The notes below the pieces were generated by a model. It saw nothing but the letters and a program-made list of their open reading frames with translations, did not search any database and had not been told where the DNA came from. A program made the translations under genes and the position numbers. Positions 44,770-52,785 of a stretch of DNA of 64,000 nt are shown here, one piece after another (position 1 is the first letter of the stretch; every line of letters starts with the position of its first letter). Origin of the DNA: an uncultured delta proteobacterium (GTDB taxonomy: Bacteria > Myxococcota_A > UBA9160 > JAFDET01); NCBI GenBank assembly GCA_947259215.1, contig CAMYLJ010000003.1:97599-161598 (forward strand). The letters run 5' to 3'.

Positions 44770-45786
44770 ATGCGCATCCGCAAGCTCGGCCGCACCGGCC
44801 TCAAGGTCTCGAACCTCTGCCTCGGCACCATGACCTTCGGCAATCGCGAGTGGGGCTGCGACGAAGCCACCTCGCGCAAGATCGTCGACCGCTTTCTCGA
44901 TGCCGGCGGCAACTTCATCGACACCGCCGACGTCTACTCCAGCGGCGCGTCCGAGGAGATCACCGGGCGCGCCATCGCCGAGAAGCGCCAGCAGGTGATC
45001 CTCGCCACCAAGGTGGCGGGCCCCATGGGCGCGGCGCCCAACGACCTGGGACTGTCGCGCAAGCACATCCTGGACGCGGTCGACGCCAGCCTGCGTCGGC
45101 TGGGGACCGACTACCTGGATCTCTACCAGGTGCACGCCTACGACCAGACGACGCCTCTGGACGAGACCTTGCGGGCGCTCGACGACTGCGTGCGCGCCGG
45201 CAAGGTGCGCTACACGGGCTGCTCCAACTACTCCGCCTGGCAGATCGCCAAGAGCCTCGGCCTCGCGCGCGAGCTCGGCGTCGCTCGCTACGACTGCTTC
45301 CAGCCCCAGTACTCGCTGGTGTGTCGCTCCATCGAGCGGGAGCACCTGCCGCTGTGCCTCGAGGAGGGCGTCGGCGTGATTCCCTGGAGCCCGCTCGCCG
45401 GGGGCCTGCTCACCGGCAAGTTCCGCAAGGGGCAGGGCATTCCCGAAGGCACGCGCCTCGAGACCCAGGACATGGGCCGCGAGCGCTTCTTCAACGAGCG
45501 CAACCTGGACATCGCGGAGACGGTGATCGCCGTGGCCGAGGAGCTGGGGACGCAGCCCAACCAGGTGGCGTTGGCCTGGGTGGTGGCCCAGCCGGGCGTC
45601 ACCGCGCCGATCTTCGGCGCCCGCAGCCTGGAGCAGCTCGAGGGCAACCTGGCGGCGGCGGATCTCGCGATCCCCGAGGACGCCGCCCGGCGGCTCGACG
45701 AGGTGTCGCGCCTGCCCCTCGACTACCCGTACGACTTCCACGCCCGGGTGCGCGAGATGACCCGGGCGCTCATGCCGAAGGCCTGA
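44770..45786 (+). CDS. Aldo/keto reductase
   Basis: NADPH-dependent carbonyl reductase, 338 residues, with the TIM-barrel tetrad: Asp in FIDTADVY, Tyr in VYSSG, Lys in LATKVAG and His in YQVHAYD. The cofactor part shows [12 protein letters not shown] and the C-terminal [12 protein letters not shown]. It belongs to the YajO/Tas-like group, with an unknown substrate. Good SD (GGAGGGA). Two possible promoters, a sigma-54 site and a TACACT box, lie upstream. Confidence 0.88.
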   Translation: MRIRKLGRTGLKVSNLCLGTMTFGNREWGCDEATSRKIVDRFLDAGGNFIDTADVYSSGASEEITGRAIAEKRQQVILATKVAGPMGAAPNDLGLSRKHILDAVDASLRRLGTDYLDLYQVHAYDQTTPLDETLRALDDCVRAGKVRYTGCSNYSAWQIAKSLGLARELGVARYDCFQPQYSLVCRSIEREHLPLCLEEGVGVIPWSPLAGGLLTGKFRKGQGIPEGTRLETQDMGRERFFNERNLDIAETVIAVAEELGTQPNQVALAWVVAQPGVTAPIFGARSLEQLEGNLAAADLAIPEDAARRLDEVSRLPLDYPYDFHARVREMTRALMPKA

Positions 45787-45798
45787 GGTCGCCCGCCG

Positions 45799-46026
45799 CT
45801 AGGGCTCCGACCACCAGGGCTCGCCGTCGTCGTCGGGCGCTGCGGGCGCGGGAGCGATCTCGTCGGCGATGGCGCCGCTGCGGGTCCCGGCGTCCGAATC
45901 CCCGTAGGAGTCGCTCGTCAGCAGGCCGAAGAGGCCGCCGAAGGCGCGGTCGGGCCCCTCGCGCACCAGGGTCACCCCCAGGTAGACGACCAGGGCCAGC
46001 AGGAGTGCCAGCGGAATCTTGCCCAT
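45799..46026 (-). CDS. Small membrane-anchored protein of unknown function
   Basis: 75 residues: one hydrophobic helix at the N-terminus (KIPLALLLALVVYLGVTLV) and an acidic, disordered tail (ending DDDGEPWWSEP). AAAGGAT before the ATG is a reasonable SD. It follows the LinA-like gene by 25 bp and may be the last gene of that run. No family recognised. Confidence 0.6.
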   Translation of the reverse strand: MGKIPLALLLALVVYLGVTLVREGPDRAFGGLFGLLTSDSYGDSDAGTRSGAIADEIAPAPAAPDDDGEPWWSEP

Positions 46027-46051
46027 GGGATCCTTTCTGATCCCGTCCGGT

Positions 46052-46612
46052 CTATGGATCGGCGCGCCGGGGAGGGCGGTTGAGCCCGGGTTCTCCTGCG
46101 GCTCTCTCCGCGAGGCGCCGGTACTCCGGGGGGAGCGGTACGCCGCACTCCCGGTGCAAGAGCAGCACGTCGGCGGCGTCCTTCGCATCGGGCTCGTAGC
46201 CCCGGTGACAGAGGACCTGGACTTCGGCGGAGATGCATTCGACGGCCTGGCCGCCGATCCGGCCGCCCACGAATCCCTCGGGTGGGTAGCGGAAGCTCGC
46301 GCCCCCGGGCTGCGGCTGGACGCCGCCGCCCTCCGCGTCGAATCGCACCGTGTGGAAATCGAGCTGGCCGAGGCTCGCGTGGCGAAGCACGAAGCGCACC
46401 GGCTGCTCGTCCTCGGCCGGGCCGAAGCCGCACTCGCCGAGGCAGGCGCGGATCGTCCCCACGTCGGCGAGCGCGACCACCAGGTCCAGGTCGTCGTGCG
46501 GCCGCGTCTGGCGGCCGACGAGGGCGTCGACCCCCCAGCCGCCGTCGACCCAGGCCCGCACCCCCGCCCGCGCCAGCGCGTCCAGGATCTCGAGCACGCG
46601 TTCGGCGGTCAT
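46052..46612 (-). CDS. LinA/AadA-like nucleotidyltransferase
   Basis: 186 residues. The N-terminus has AWVDGGWGVDALVGRQTRPHDDLDLVV (about 20-46): the GG-W and D-x-D residues of the lincosamide-type nucleotidyltransferase fold. Later HASLGQLDFHTVRF supplies the third carboxylate position. The family adenylylates small alcohols such as lincosamides, but many chromosomal members have unknown substrates. It overlaps the P-loop kinase gene by 4 bp (ATGA), so the pair is co-translated. Confidence 0.75.
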   Translation of the reverse strand: MTAERVLEILDALARAGVRAWVDGGWGVDALVGRQTRPHDDLDLVVALADVGTIRACLGECGFGPAEDEQPVRFVLRHASLGQLDFHTVRFDAEGGGVQPQPGGASFRYPPEGFVGGRIGGQAVECISAEVQVLCHRGYEPDAKDAADVLLLHRECGVPLPPEYRRLAERAAGEPGLNRPPRRADP

Positions 46613-47145
46613 CGGACGGCGCCGCGCGCCAGCGCGAAGCGGCCGCGGGCCCGGTCCTCGCGCACCCGGGCCAATACGCCTGCCGGGTCCGCAGCGGTCG
46701 CGTCGAACGCGTGTTGCGCGTAGTCGCCCAGGTCCGCGAACGCCCGGTGCATGTGCGCCACGCGGGCGCTGGCACCGGCTCCGTCGCGTCGGCGCACGCG
46801 CTCCAGGGCCTCGGCCAGGGGCGCTCGCAGCACCACGTATTCGAGCGGCGCCTCTCGGGGTAGCTCCGCCACCAGGGTGGGCAGGAACCACGGCCCGACG
46901 ATGCCGTCCAGGAAGACGCCGTAGCCGCCCTCCGCGAATGCCGCGGCGGCGCGTCCGAGGGCTCGCACGATGGTGGTGTTCTGGGCATGGGATTCCGGGC
47001 GCGTGGGGTCGAGGGGGTGGGCGGGGAACGTGTAGAAGCAGTCGGAAGCCAGGTGCAGGCCCCGCGGATCGGCCGCGGCGAGCCCACGCGCGAGCGTGGT
47101 CTTGCCGGTGCCGGGGGCTCCGGAGACGATCGTGATGGAAGCCAA
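46609..47145 (-). CDS. P-loop kinase-like protein (AAA superfamily)
   Basis: 178 residues from a TTG start chosen because it begins the P-loop fold (LASITIVSGAPGTGKTTLARG); an ATG 33 codons upstream adds a region without homology. Walker A is GAPGTGKT and a catalytic-type aspartate lies in HLASDCFY. The later part resembles chloramphenicol phosphotransferase or gluconate kinase-like proteins (EYVVLRAPLAEALERVRRRD lid). Substrate unknown. Coupled to a LinA-type nucleotidyltransferase, so both may modify one small molecule. Confidence 0.7.
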   Translation of the reverse strand: MASITIVSGAPGTGKTTLARGLAAADPRGLHLASDCFYTFPAHPLDPTRPESHAQNTTIVRALGRAAAAFAEGGYGVFLDGIVGPWFLPTLVAELPREAPLEYVVLRAPLAEALERVRRRDGAGASARVAHMHRAFADLGDYAQHAFDATAADPAGVLARVREDRARGRFALARGAVR

Positions 47146-47253
47146 CGCGACACCTCGCTGGGTCGTGGTCGAACGAGCGGCGGGGGTGAGGCGGCTTCCT
47201 AGGACATCGCGGTGCGTCGGCCTCCGGTCCGGCAACGATAGCACTGCGCCGCT

Positions 47254-47625
47254 TCAGAGCGCGGCGAGCCGGGGACCGAAGATCAACGCTGCCACCACTA
47301 CGGCTCCGATGGCGCTGATCAGGACGGCGCCTGCGGCCACGTCCTTGGCGCGTTCCACCAGGGGATGGAACTCCGGCGAGGCCACGTCGCAGAGCGCCTC
47401 GAAGGCGGTGTTCAGTGCTTCTGCCGTCAGGACCGCGACGATCGCCAATGTGATGGCCAGCCACTCCAGGCGCGCGACCCCGAAGCCCAGGCCGGCCGTC
47501 ACCACCACGACGACGGCCGCGGTGTGGATCCAGGCGTTGTGCTGCGTGGCCAGCATCGTCCCCACGCCTCGGAAGGCGAAGCGGAAGCTTCGGGCGCGCG
47601 CGCGGATCCAGGTCACGACGGGCAT
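47254..47625 (-). CDS. dgkA: Diacylglycerol kinase (DgkA/undecaprenol kinase family)
   Basis: Integral membrane kinase for diacylglycerol or undecaprenol, 123 residues with three membrane helices. The family signature EALNTAFEALCDVASPEFHPLVERAKDVAAGAVL (in short EALNTAFEALCD and ERAKDVAAGAV) is intact. It recycles lipids from envelope polymer synthesis. SD CAGGAGAG before the ATG. A TAGACT box on the minus strand (47649-47654) faces the TAGACT of the L,D-transpeptidase. Confidence 0.92.
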   Translation of the reverse strand: MPVVTWIRARARSFRFAFRGVGTMLATQHNAWIHTAAVVVVVTAGLGFGVARLEWLAITLAIVAVLTAEALNTAFEALCDVASPEFHPLVERAKDVAAGAVLISAIGAVVVAALIFGPRLAAL

Positions 47626-47648
47626 GCGGCTCTCCTGGTCAGGCGCTG

Positions 47649-47699
47649 AGTCTACACGCAGCAGCGCGGCTTGGGCCCGGACCGCGGGCCGCCTAGACT
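47649..47699. promoter_or_regulatory. Divergent TAGACT promoters of dgkA and the L,D-transpeptidase
   Basis: Minus strand: TAGACT (47649-47654), 23 nt before dgkA. Plus strand: TTGGGC (47671-47676), 17 bp, TAGACT (47694-47699), 7 nt before the GTG at 47707. The plus-strand promoter has canonical spacing and implies a leaderless mRNA. Confidence 0.5.
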
Positions 47700-47706
47700 G
47701 GCGGCC

Positions 47707-48216
47707 GTGTCGGAGCGCTGGATCCGGATCCGCATCGAAGCGCAGCAGCTCGAGCTGCTCGAAGGGGACCGGGTCGTGGCCTGCTACCTGGTTTCGACCG
47801 CGGCTCGCGGCGCCGGGGAACGCGAGGGCAGCGAGCAGACGCCGCGGGGGCGGCACGAGATCCGCGCCAAGGTCGGCGCCGGCGCGCCCCTCGGCGCGGT
47901 CTTCGTGGGGCGGCGTGCCACGGGCGAGATCTGTACCCTCGAGCGGCACGCGGCGGACCCGGAGCGGGACTGGATCCTGACGCGGATCCTGTGGCTGCGC
48001 GGCCTCGAGGTGGGCCGCAACCGCCTCGGCGACGTGGACTCGATGCGCCGCTTCGTCTACATCCACGGCACGCCCGACGAGGCGCGGCTCGGGCAGCCGG
48101 GCTCCCACGGCTGCATCCGCATGCGCAACGCCGACGTGGTGGAGCTCTTCGAGCGCGTCGAGCCGGGGACGCGGGTCGAGATCGAGGAGGGCGCGTGCGG
48201 GCAGCCGGAAGGCTGA
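47707..48216 (+). CDS. L,D-transpeptidase (YkuD domain)
   Basis: 169 residues. The YkuD motif is IHGTPDEARLGQPGSHGCIRM, given here as HGTPDE and SHGCIRMRN with catalytic Cys. The family crosslinks peptidoglycan through 3-3 bonds or anchors lipoproteins. No signal peptide or anchor is evident, which is unusual for an enzyme working outside; a missing N-terminal segment is possible but the start has a good promoter 7 nt upstream. It overlaps the next gene by 22 bp. Confidence 0.82.
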   Translation: MSERWIRIRIEAQQLELLEGDRVVACYLVSTAARGAGEREGSEQTPRGRHEIRAKVGAGAPLGAVFVGRRATGEICTLERHAADPERDWILTRILWLRGLEVGRNRLGDVDSMRRFVYIHGTPDEARLGQPGSHGCIRMRNADVVELFERVEPGTRVEIEEGACGQPEG

Positions 48217-49316
48217 TCGCCGTCCTGCTGCTGGCGGCGGGTGTCCTCCTCGCGTACTGGCTCCTGCGGCCGAACCGGGCCCAGGTGGACGCCCGGCTCG
48301 ATCTCGCGCACTGGCCGATCGTCTCGGACGGCGAGCACAACTCCAACACCGACCTCATCGCGTGGCGCGGCGACTTCCTGCTGGTGCATGCCGCCTCTCC
48401 CTGGCACCTGGGCTCGCTGAATTCGCGCCTGCTGGTGAAGCGCTCCGGCGACGGGCGCCAGTGGCAGACCCTGGCCCGGCTCCAGTTGCCGGGCAAGGAC
48501 ATCCGCGATCCGAAGCTCGTGGAGATCGCGGGCAGGCTCTTCCTCTACGCGCTCCCCAACGAGGGGCGCATGGCCACCCCGGTCGAAACCGTGCTGGCGA
48601 CGAGCAGCGACGGGGCGACCTGGACGCCCTTCGAGCCCGTCGGTCCGCCCGGCTGGCTCTTCTGGCGCCCCAAGACGCGGGACGGCGTGACCTGGTACGT
48701 CCCCGCCTACTGGCACGAGCACGGTCGCTCGATCCTGCTTCGCTCCGCGGACGGCCGGAGCTGGGAGCCCGTCTCCGTCATCCACGAGGGCGACGGCAAC
48801 GACGAGACCGCCGTCGAGTTCCTGCCCGACGGGAGGCTCCTGGCCACGGCCCGGCTCGAGGCGACCCCGGACACCCTGCTCGGAAGCGACGACGCCACCA
48901 CGTTGCTGGCAGTCGCGGAGCCGCCCTACGACCGCTGGCAGAAGGTCCACACGAAGCTGACGCGCCTCGACGGCCCGGTCCTCTTCCGACTCGACGAGGA
49001 TCTCTTCGCGGTGGCGCGCTACCAGCCACCGCCCCACGGTGGCCTCACGCGGCTCGGCGGCATGTGGAGCCGCAAGCGCACGTCCCTCTACCGCGTGGAG
49101 CCGGAGCGACTGGTGCGCCTCTCGGACCTGCCCAGCGCGGGAGACACCTCCTACGCCGGCGTGGTCGTGCGCGACGGCGCGCTGTGGACCGAGTACTACA
49201 CGAGCCGCATCGACCGCGACTACCCGTGGTTCCTGGCCCTGTTCCTGCCCACGGAGCTCCGCATGGCCCGGATCCCGCTGGACGCACTGCGGGCGCTCTC
49301 CGCCGCGCATCCGTGA
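48195..49316 (+). CDS. Membrane-anchored sialidase-like beta-propeller protein
   Basis: 373 residues. An N-terminal helix (about 6-22) anchors it in the membrane. The rest has BNR/Asp-box-like repeats: RSGDGRQWQTLAR, TSSDGATWTPFE, RSADGRSWEPVS, with blades joined by DPKLVEIAGRLFLYAL and DETAVEFLPDGRLLATARLE. The fold is that of sialidases and related propellers, but the Arg triad cannot be confirmed. GTG start 22 bp inside the L,D-transpeptidase gene, so the two are coupled. Confidence 0.7.
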   Translation: MRAAGRLIAVLLLAAGVLLAYWLLRPNRAQVDARLDLAHWPIVSDGEHNSNTDLIAWRGDFLLVHAASPWHLGSLNSRLLVKRSGDGRQWQTLARLQLPGKDIRDPKLVEIAGRLFLYALPNEGRMATPVETVLATSSDGATWTPFEPVGPPGWLFWRPKTRDGVTWYVPAYWHEHGRSILLRSADGRSWEPVSVIHEGDGNDETAVEFLPDGRLLATARLEATPDTLLGSDDATTLLAVAEPPYDRWQKVHTKLTRLDGPVLFRLDEDLFAVARYQPPPHGGLTRLGGMWSRKRTSLYRVEPERLVRLSDLPSAGDTSYAGVVVRDGALWTEYYTSRIDRDYPWFLALFLPTELRMARIPLDALRALSAAHP

Positions 49317-49356
49317 GCGCGGCCCGCGAGGCGCGGGCTCTCCGCATGCCCGACCG

Positions 49357-50562
49357 CTAGGCCGGGGCCGATCCGGTGGCCGCGGCCGCCAGCACGTCCA
49401 GGCTCGCTCGCGGGCGCCGATCGCGGTCGAAGAGCCCGAACGTCACGTCGTAGCCGTGGAGCCACTCGTAGTTGTCGACCCCGGTCCAGTGGAAGAAGCC
49501 GCGCAGGTCGACGCCCTGCGCCAGGACCCCGGCCACGATGCCGAGACCCGCCCGCAGGTACTCGCAGCGCCGCGAGTCGTCGTCCGTGCCCAGGCCGTAT
49601 TCGCTGACGAGGAGCGGCGTCCCCGGAAGCTCCCGCTGGAGGCGCTCGAAGACGAGGCGGAAGCCCTCGGGCCAGATCGCGTAGCCGAGTGGCGAAACCG
49701 GTGCGTCCGCCGGATACGGAGCCCGCGTCCCGTCGGCGCGGATTCCCATGGCGGAGTAGTAGGAGAAGCCGAGCCAGTCGAAGGCGTCGGCCAGCGCGCT
49801 GCACTCGACCGGACGACGTCCAGGCACCCGCAGCACGCCCTCGCGATGGATTCCGAGCCAGGACCCCCAGAGCACCGCGTCGAACACCTCGGCGACGGGC
49901 TCGGCTCCCTCCCCGAGCGGGTGGAGGGTGGACAGGTTGTGGATCGAGGCCACGGGAGCGCCGGTCTGGCGCAGCCTCGCCGCGGCCTCGAAGTTCGCGA
50001 GCTGCACGTTCTCGAGCACCGCGGCGAACTCGTCGAAGTCGTCGCGGCCGGGAGCGAAGCCCATGCCCAGCCAGCCCGCCGCCGCGTGCGCGACCGGCTC
50101 GTTCACGGGCTTCCAGCCGGCGACCCGGTCGCCGAAGGTCTCGGCCACGAACTCGACGTGGCGCCGCCAGGCTCCCTCGCGGTTCCGGGCCGTCGCGAAC
50201 CCACCTCGCTCGGCGAACCAGCGGGGCAGGGTGAAGTGGTGCAGGCAGACCCACGGCGCGACCCCCGCCGCGTGGGCCGCTGCGAGCACGTCGCGATAGT
50301 GCTCGATTGCCGCGGGGTCGCGTCTGCCTTCCTCGGGCTCGATCCGCGCCCATTCGATGGACAGGCGATGCTGCCGCAGCCCGGCGGCGGCGTAGCGCGC
50401 GAAGTCCTCGGCGTAGCGGCTGGCGAAGCCGTTGCCCCCGCCGGATCGCGGCGCGTGCCCCGCCCGTTCCCAGTCGATCCAATCCGAGGCCGGCGCGGCG
50501 CCTTCGCACTGCGTCGACGACGCTCCCGTTCCCCAGAGAAACCCGCTCGGCCAGTCGCGCAT
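49357..50562 (-). CDS. Glycoside hydrolase family 1 (beta-glucosidase-like)
   Basis: TIM-barrel glycosidase, 401 residues, somewhat shorter than the usual 440-480. The acid/base Glu155 is in KPVNEP, and the nucleophile Glu321 in LLVSEYGLGT; family members usually have TENG there, so SEYG is a variant. The N-terminus has FLWGTGASSTQCEG, the family start. No signal peptide, so it is cytoplasmic. It follows the ABM-like gene at 60 bp on the same strand. Confidence 0.85.
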   Translation of the reverse strand: MRDWPSGFLWGTGASSTQCEGAAPASDWIDWERAGHAPRSGGGNGFASRYAEDFARYAAAGLRQHRLSIEWARIEPEEGRRDPAAIEHYRDVLAAAHAAGVAPWVCLHHFTLPRWFAERGGFATARNREGAWRRHVEFVAETFGDRVAGWKPVNEPVAHAAAGWLGMGFAPGRDDFDEFAAVLENVQLANFEAAARLRQTGAPVASIHNLSTLHPLGEGAEPVAEVFDAVLWGSWLGIHREGVLRVPGRRPVECSALADAFDWLGFSYYSAMGIRADGTRAPYPADAPVSPLGYAIWPEGFRLVFERLQRELPGTPLLVSEYGLGTDDDSRRCEYLRAGLGIVAGVLAQGVDLRGFFHWTGVDNYEWLHGYDVTFGLFDRDRRPRASLDVLAAAATGSAPA

Positions 50563-50622
50563 CGTCGCTCGACGAAGTGCGGGCGGCGCCCGGGAGGCCC
50601 CGTGGCGCCGGCCGCCCAGGGA

Positions 50623-51318
50623 TCAGCTCGGCGGGTTGGAGAGGTCTTCGCGGTAGGCGAGGATCTCGCGCTGCGTCTCCAGCGTCGCCTCGAGGCCGGC
50701 CTGGAAGATCCGCTCGCCTTCCTGCTGGCCGTACGCCTTCACGGTCAGGTCCCGGGCGACGGATTGCCGGTCGAGGTCCGCCAGGCGCTCGAGCGGGCGC
50801 ACCAGCACGTAGCTGAACATCTCGCCCGTGAGCGCCTGGTAGCAGCGGATCTGGGCCTCCTCGCCGGTCTTGGGGATCGCCTCGGCCATCTGGCGCAGCA
50901 TCTCCTCGACAGCGGCCTGGCTGCCGGGGCGAGGCCGGATCAGGGCCACCGAGACCACCGGCGCGATCGTGGTCGAGCGCTCCTGCGGGTAGCTCAGGTC
51001 CGGGCGGTACTGGTTCAGCGCGCGCTCGTTCGAGACCAGGCACTCGTTCACGTCCTCGAGCAGGTTGCGGCCCTTCTTCTCGCCCAGCACGCGCGTGAAG
51101 AGCGCAAGCGGGTCGCCGTGCCGCTCGAGGTCCGCGTAGTCCTCGTGCCAGGAGACGTAGCGGATGCGCGAGAGCGGTCCGAACGCGGTCTGGTGCGCGG
51201 TCCAGTGCCAGCCTTCGTCCTGCTCGCGGGCCGAGCGCGCCAGCTCCGCGATGAGATCCTGGTAGTCGTTCAGCTTGTCCGGCCGGACTTGATCCGTGAA
51301 GATGCTGACGAGTGACAT
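50623..51318 (-). CDS. Protein with two ABM-like (dimeric alpha/beta-barrel) repeats
   Basis: 231 residues without signal peptide. The N-terminal half (FTDQVRPDKLNDYQDLIAEL, about 7-26) and second half (SVALIRPRPGSQAAVEEMLRQMA) each look like an antibiotic-biosynthesis-monooxygenase-type ferredoxin-like domain. Some act on heme or polyketides, others are only binding domains. No catalytic residues are clear. GGAAAGGA before the ATG. Confidence 0.6.
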   Translation of the reverse strand: MSLVSIFTDQVRPDKLNDYQDLIAELARSAREQDEGWHWTAHQTAFGPLSRIRYVSWHEDYADLERHGDPLALFTRVLGEKKGRNLLEDVNECLVSNERALNQYRPDLSYPQERSTTIAPVVSVALIRPRPGSQAAVEEMLRQMAEAIPKTGEEAQIRCYQALTGEMFSYVLVRPLERLADLDRQSVARDLTVKAYGQQEGERIFQAGLEATLETQREILAYREDLSNPPS

Positions 51319-51441
51319 GGCGTTCCTTTCCAGATTGAGGGGTGCGGAACGCCTGCATCCTACGCCCGCAGCGTCGGAGTGGGAAGCGTGATTCGAGCGA
51401 GCTGGCCGTCCCGTGGGGCGAGCGCGGTCGCGCCCGCGGCG

Positions 51442-51843
51442 CTACGGGACCTTGAGGGTGCGCAGGCCGAGGATCTCGCCGAAGCGGACGAGGCGCACCA
51501 GCACCTGCTGGTCCTTCTCGAGCGCGAGCTCCCGGAAGACGAGGGTCTCCCGGCGCTGCGGTGAGTCGCTGTAGATGCGGATGTCCTGGGCTTCGGGGGG
51601 GAGGTCCGACAGCAGCACCTCCACGTAGGCCAGGACGGGATCCTCGCGCGCGAAGTCCTCCTCGCCGCACGTGGACGAGATCACCACGTAGACCTCGCCC
51701 CGGGGCCGGAAGACGCTGATGCTGTCGATGGCCATGCAGGTCCGCGAAGCGGCGTTCTCGCGCAGCTGCGCCGGTGCCGGCTCCGCCCACGCGAGCGATA
51801 GAGCCGCCATCGATGCGATGCATGCGAGGCTCCGCCAGCCCAT
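51442..51843 (-). CDS. Small secreted protein of unknown function
   Basis: 133 residues with a signal peptide (1-24, AEPAPAQ). The mature part has two cysteines (TCMAID and SSTCGEED) likely to form a disulfide, and beta-rich sequence (VYVVISSTC, YVEVLLSDLPP). No family is recognised. The ATG at 51843 fits a TATACT box 8 nt upstream on the minus strand (51852-51857), with no SD; ten in-frame codons upstream would cross that box. Confidence 0.65.
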   Translation of the reverse strand: MGWRSLACIASMAALSLAWAEPAPAQLRENAASRTCMAIDSISVFRPRGEVYVVISSTCGEEDFAREDPVLAYVEVLLSDLPPEAQDIRIYSDSPQRRETLVFRELALEKDQQVLVRLVRFGEILGLRTLKVP

Positions 51844-51851
51844 CCGGGCCG

Positions 51852-51857
51852 AGTATA
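51852..51857 (-). promoter_or_regulatory. -10 box TATACT 8 nt before a secreted-protein gene
   Basis: Minus-strand TATACT differs from TATAAT at one position and ends 8 nt before the ATG at 51843. It is consistent with leaderless transcription. Confidence 0.42.
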
Positions 51858-51893
51858 GCGGGGGATCGCCCACGCCCTAGCTGCGCGTTCCGC

Positions 51894-52757
51894 TCAGGAC
51901 CTCGCGCCCGGTGGCCGGTACATGCGCCGCATCAGCGCGTCCCACGTGCGCGCCGGTAGCAGGCGGCCCGCCGCCACGAAGAGGCGCGCCACGCCCGGCA
52001 CCACGTAGCGGGTACGGGGTCGGTGCACCGCGACGGCGCGCGCGACGGTGCGTGCCACCGCCTCCGGATGCCCCGCGGCCAGGCCGAGCCAGCCCTCGTG
52101 GGCGCCCCGCATGCGCGCGGCCACGTCCGCGTGAAGCGCGGCGTAGGGGCTCCCGGGATCCTCCCGCGCGGCGAGTCCGCCCAGCGCCGTCTCCACCCAG
52201 CGGGTGGCGATGGCCGCCGGCTCGACCAGCACCACGTCCACCCCGAAGCCCCGGACCTCGAAGCGCAGGACGTCGGAGAGCGCCTCCAGGGCGTGCTTGC
52301 TGGCGTGGTAGGCGCCGTTTCCCGGCGTGGTGATGCGTCCGCCGACCGAGCTCACGTTCACGATCCGGCCCCAGCCCTGCCGGCGCATGCCGGGGAGCAC
52401 CAGCTGGGCGAGGCGCAAGGCGCCGAACAGATTGGTCTCGAACTGCCGGCGCAGCTCCTCCAGGGGAAGCTCCTCGAGTGCGCCTTGCAGCCCGTAGCCG
52501 GCGTTGTTCACGAGCATGCCCACGGCGCCCTGGTCCGCCGTCACGCGTTCCACCGCCGCGCACATGGAAGACTCGTCGCACACGTCGAGGCGCAGGGTCC
52601 GGCAGCCCCGCTCCTCGAGGCCCACCAGGGTCTCCGGCCGACGGGCCGTGGCGTAGACCACGAGGCCCTGCGCCGCCAGCTGGAGGGCGGTCGCCCGGCC
52701 GATTCCCGACGAGCAGCCGGTGACGAGGGCCGCCCTGGAACGCACCGGGGTCTCCAT
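51894..52757 (-). CDS. Short-chain dehydrogenase/reductase
   Basis: Classical SDR, 287 residues. NAD(P)-binding VTGCSSGIGRATAL, the NNAGYG motif, catalytic Ser in VSSVGGRI and YHASKHA (Tyr-xxx-Lys) are complete. The group resembles YqjQ/retinol dehydrogenase-like oxidoreductases, but the substrate is unknown. It lies 28 bp downstream of the penicillin acylase gene on the same strand and may be in its operon. Confidence 0.88.
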   Translation of the reverse strand: METPVRSRAALVTGCSSGIGRATALQLAAQGLVVYATARRPETLVGLEERGCRTLRLDVCDESSMCAAVERVTADQGAVGMLVNNAGYGLQGALEELPLEELRRQFETNLFGALRLAQLVLPGMRRQGWGRIVNVSSVGGRITTPGNGAYHASKHALEALSDVLRFEVRGFGVDVVLVEPAAIATRWVETALGGLAAREDPGSPYAALHADVAARMRGAHEGWLGLAAGHPEAVARTVARAVAVHRPRTRYVVPGVARLFVAAGRLLPARTWDALMRRMYRPPGARS

Positions 52758-52785
52758 CCCGAGGCTCGTGCGATCGCCGGTCGCG

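Noticed and set aside
44419..45741. A longer N-terminus for the serine hydrolase across the aldo/keto reductase gene
   Set aside because: The frame is open for another 440 codons but is the antisense of a clear gene; the signal peptide starts at 44418.
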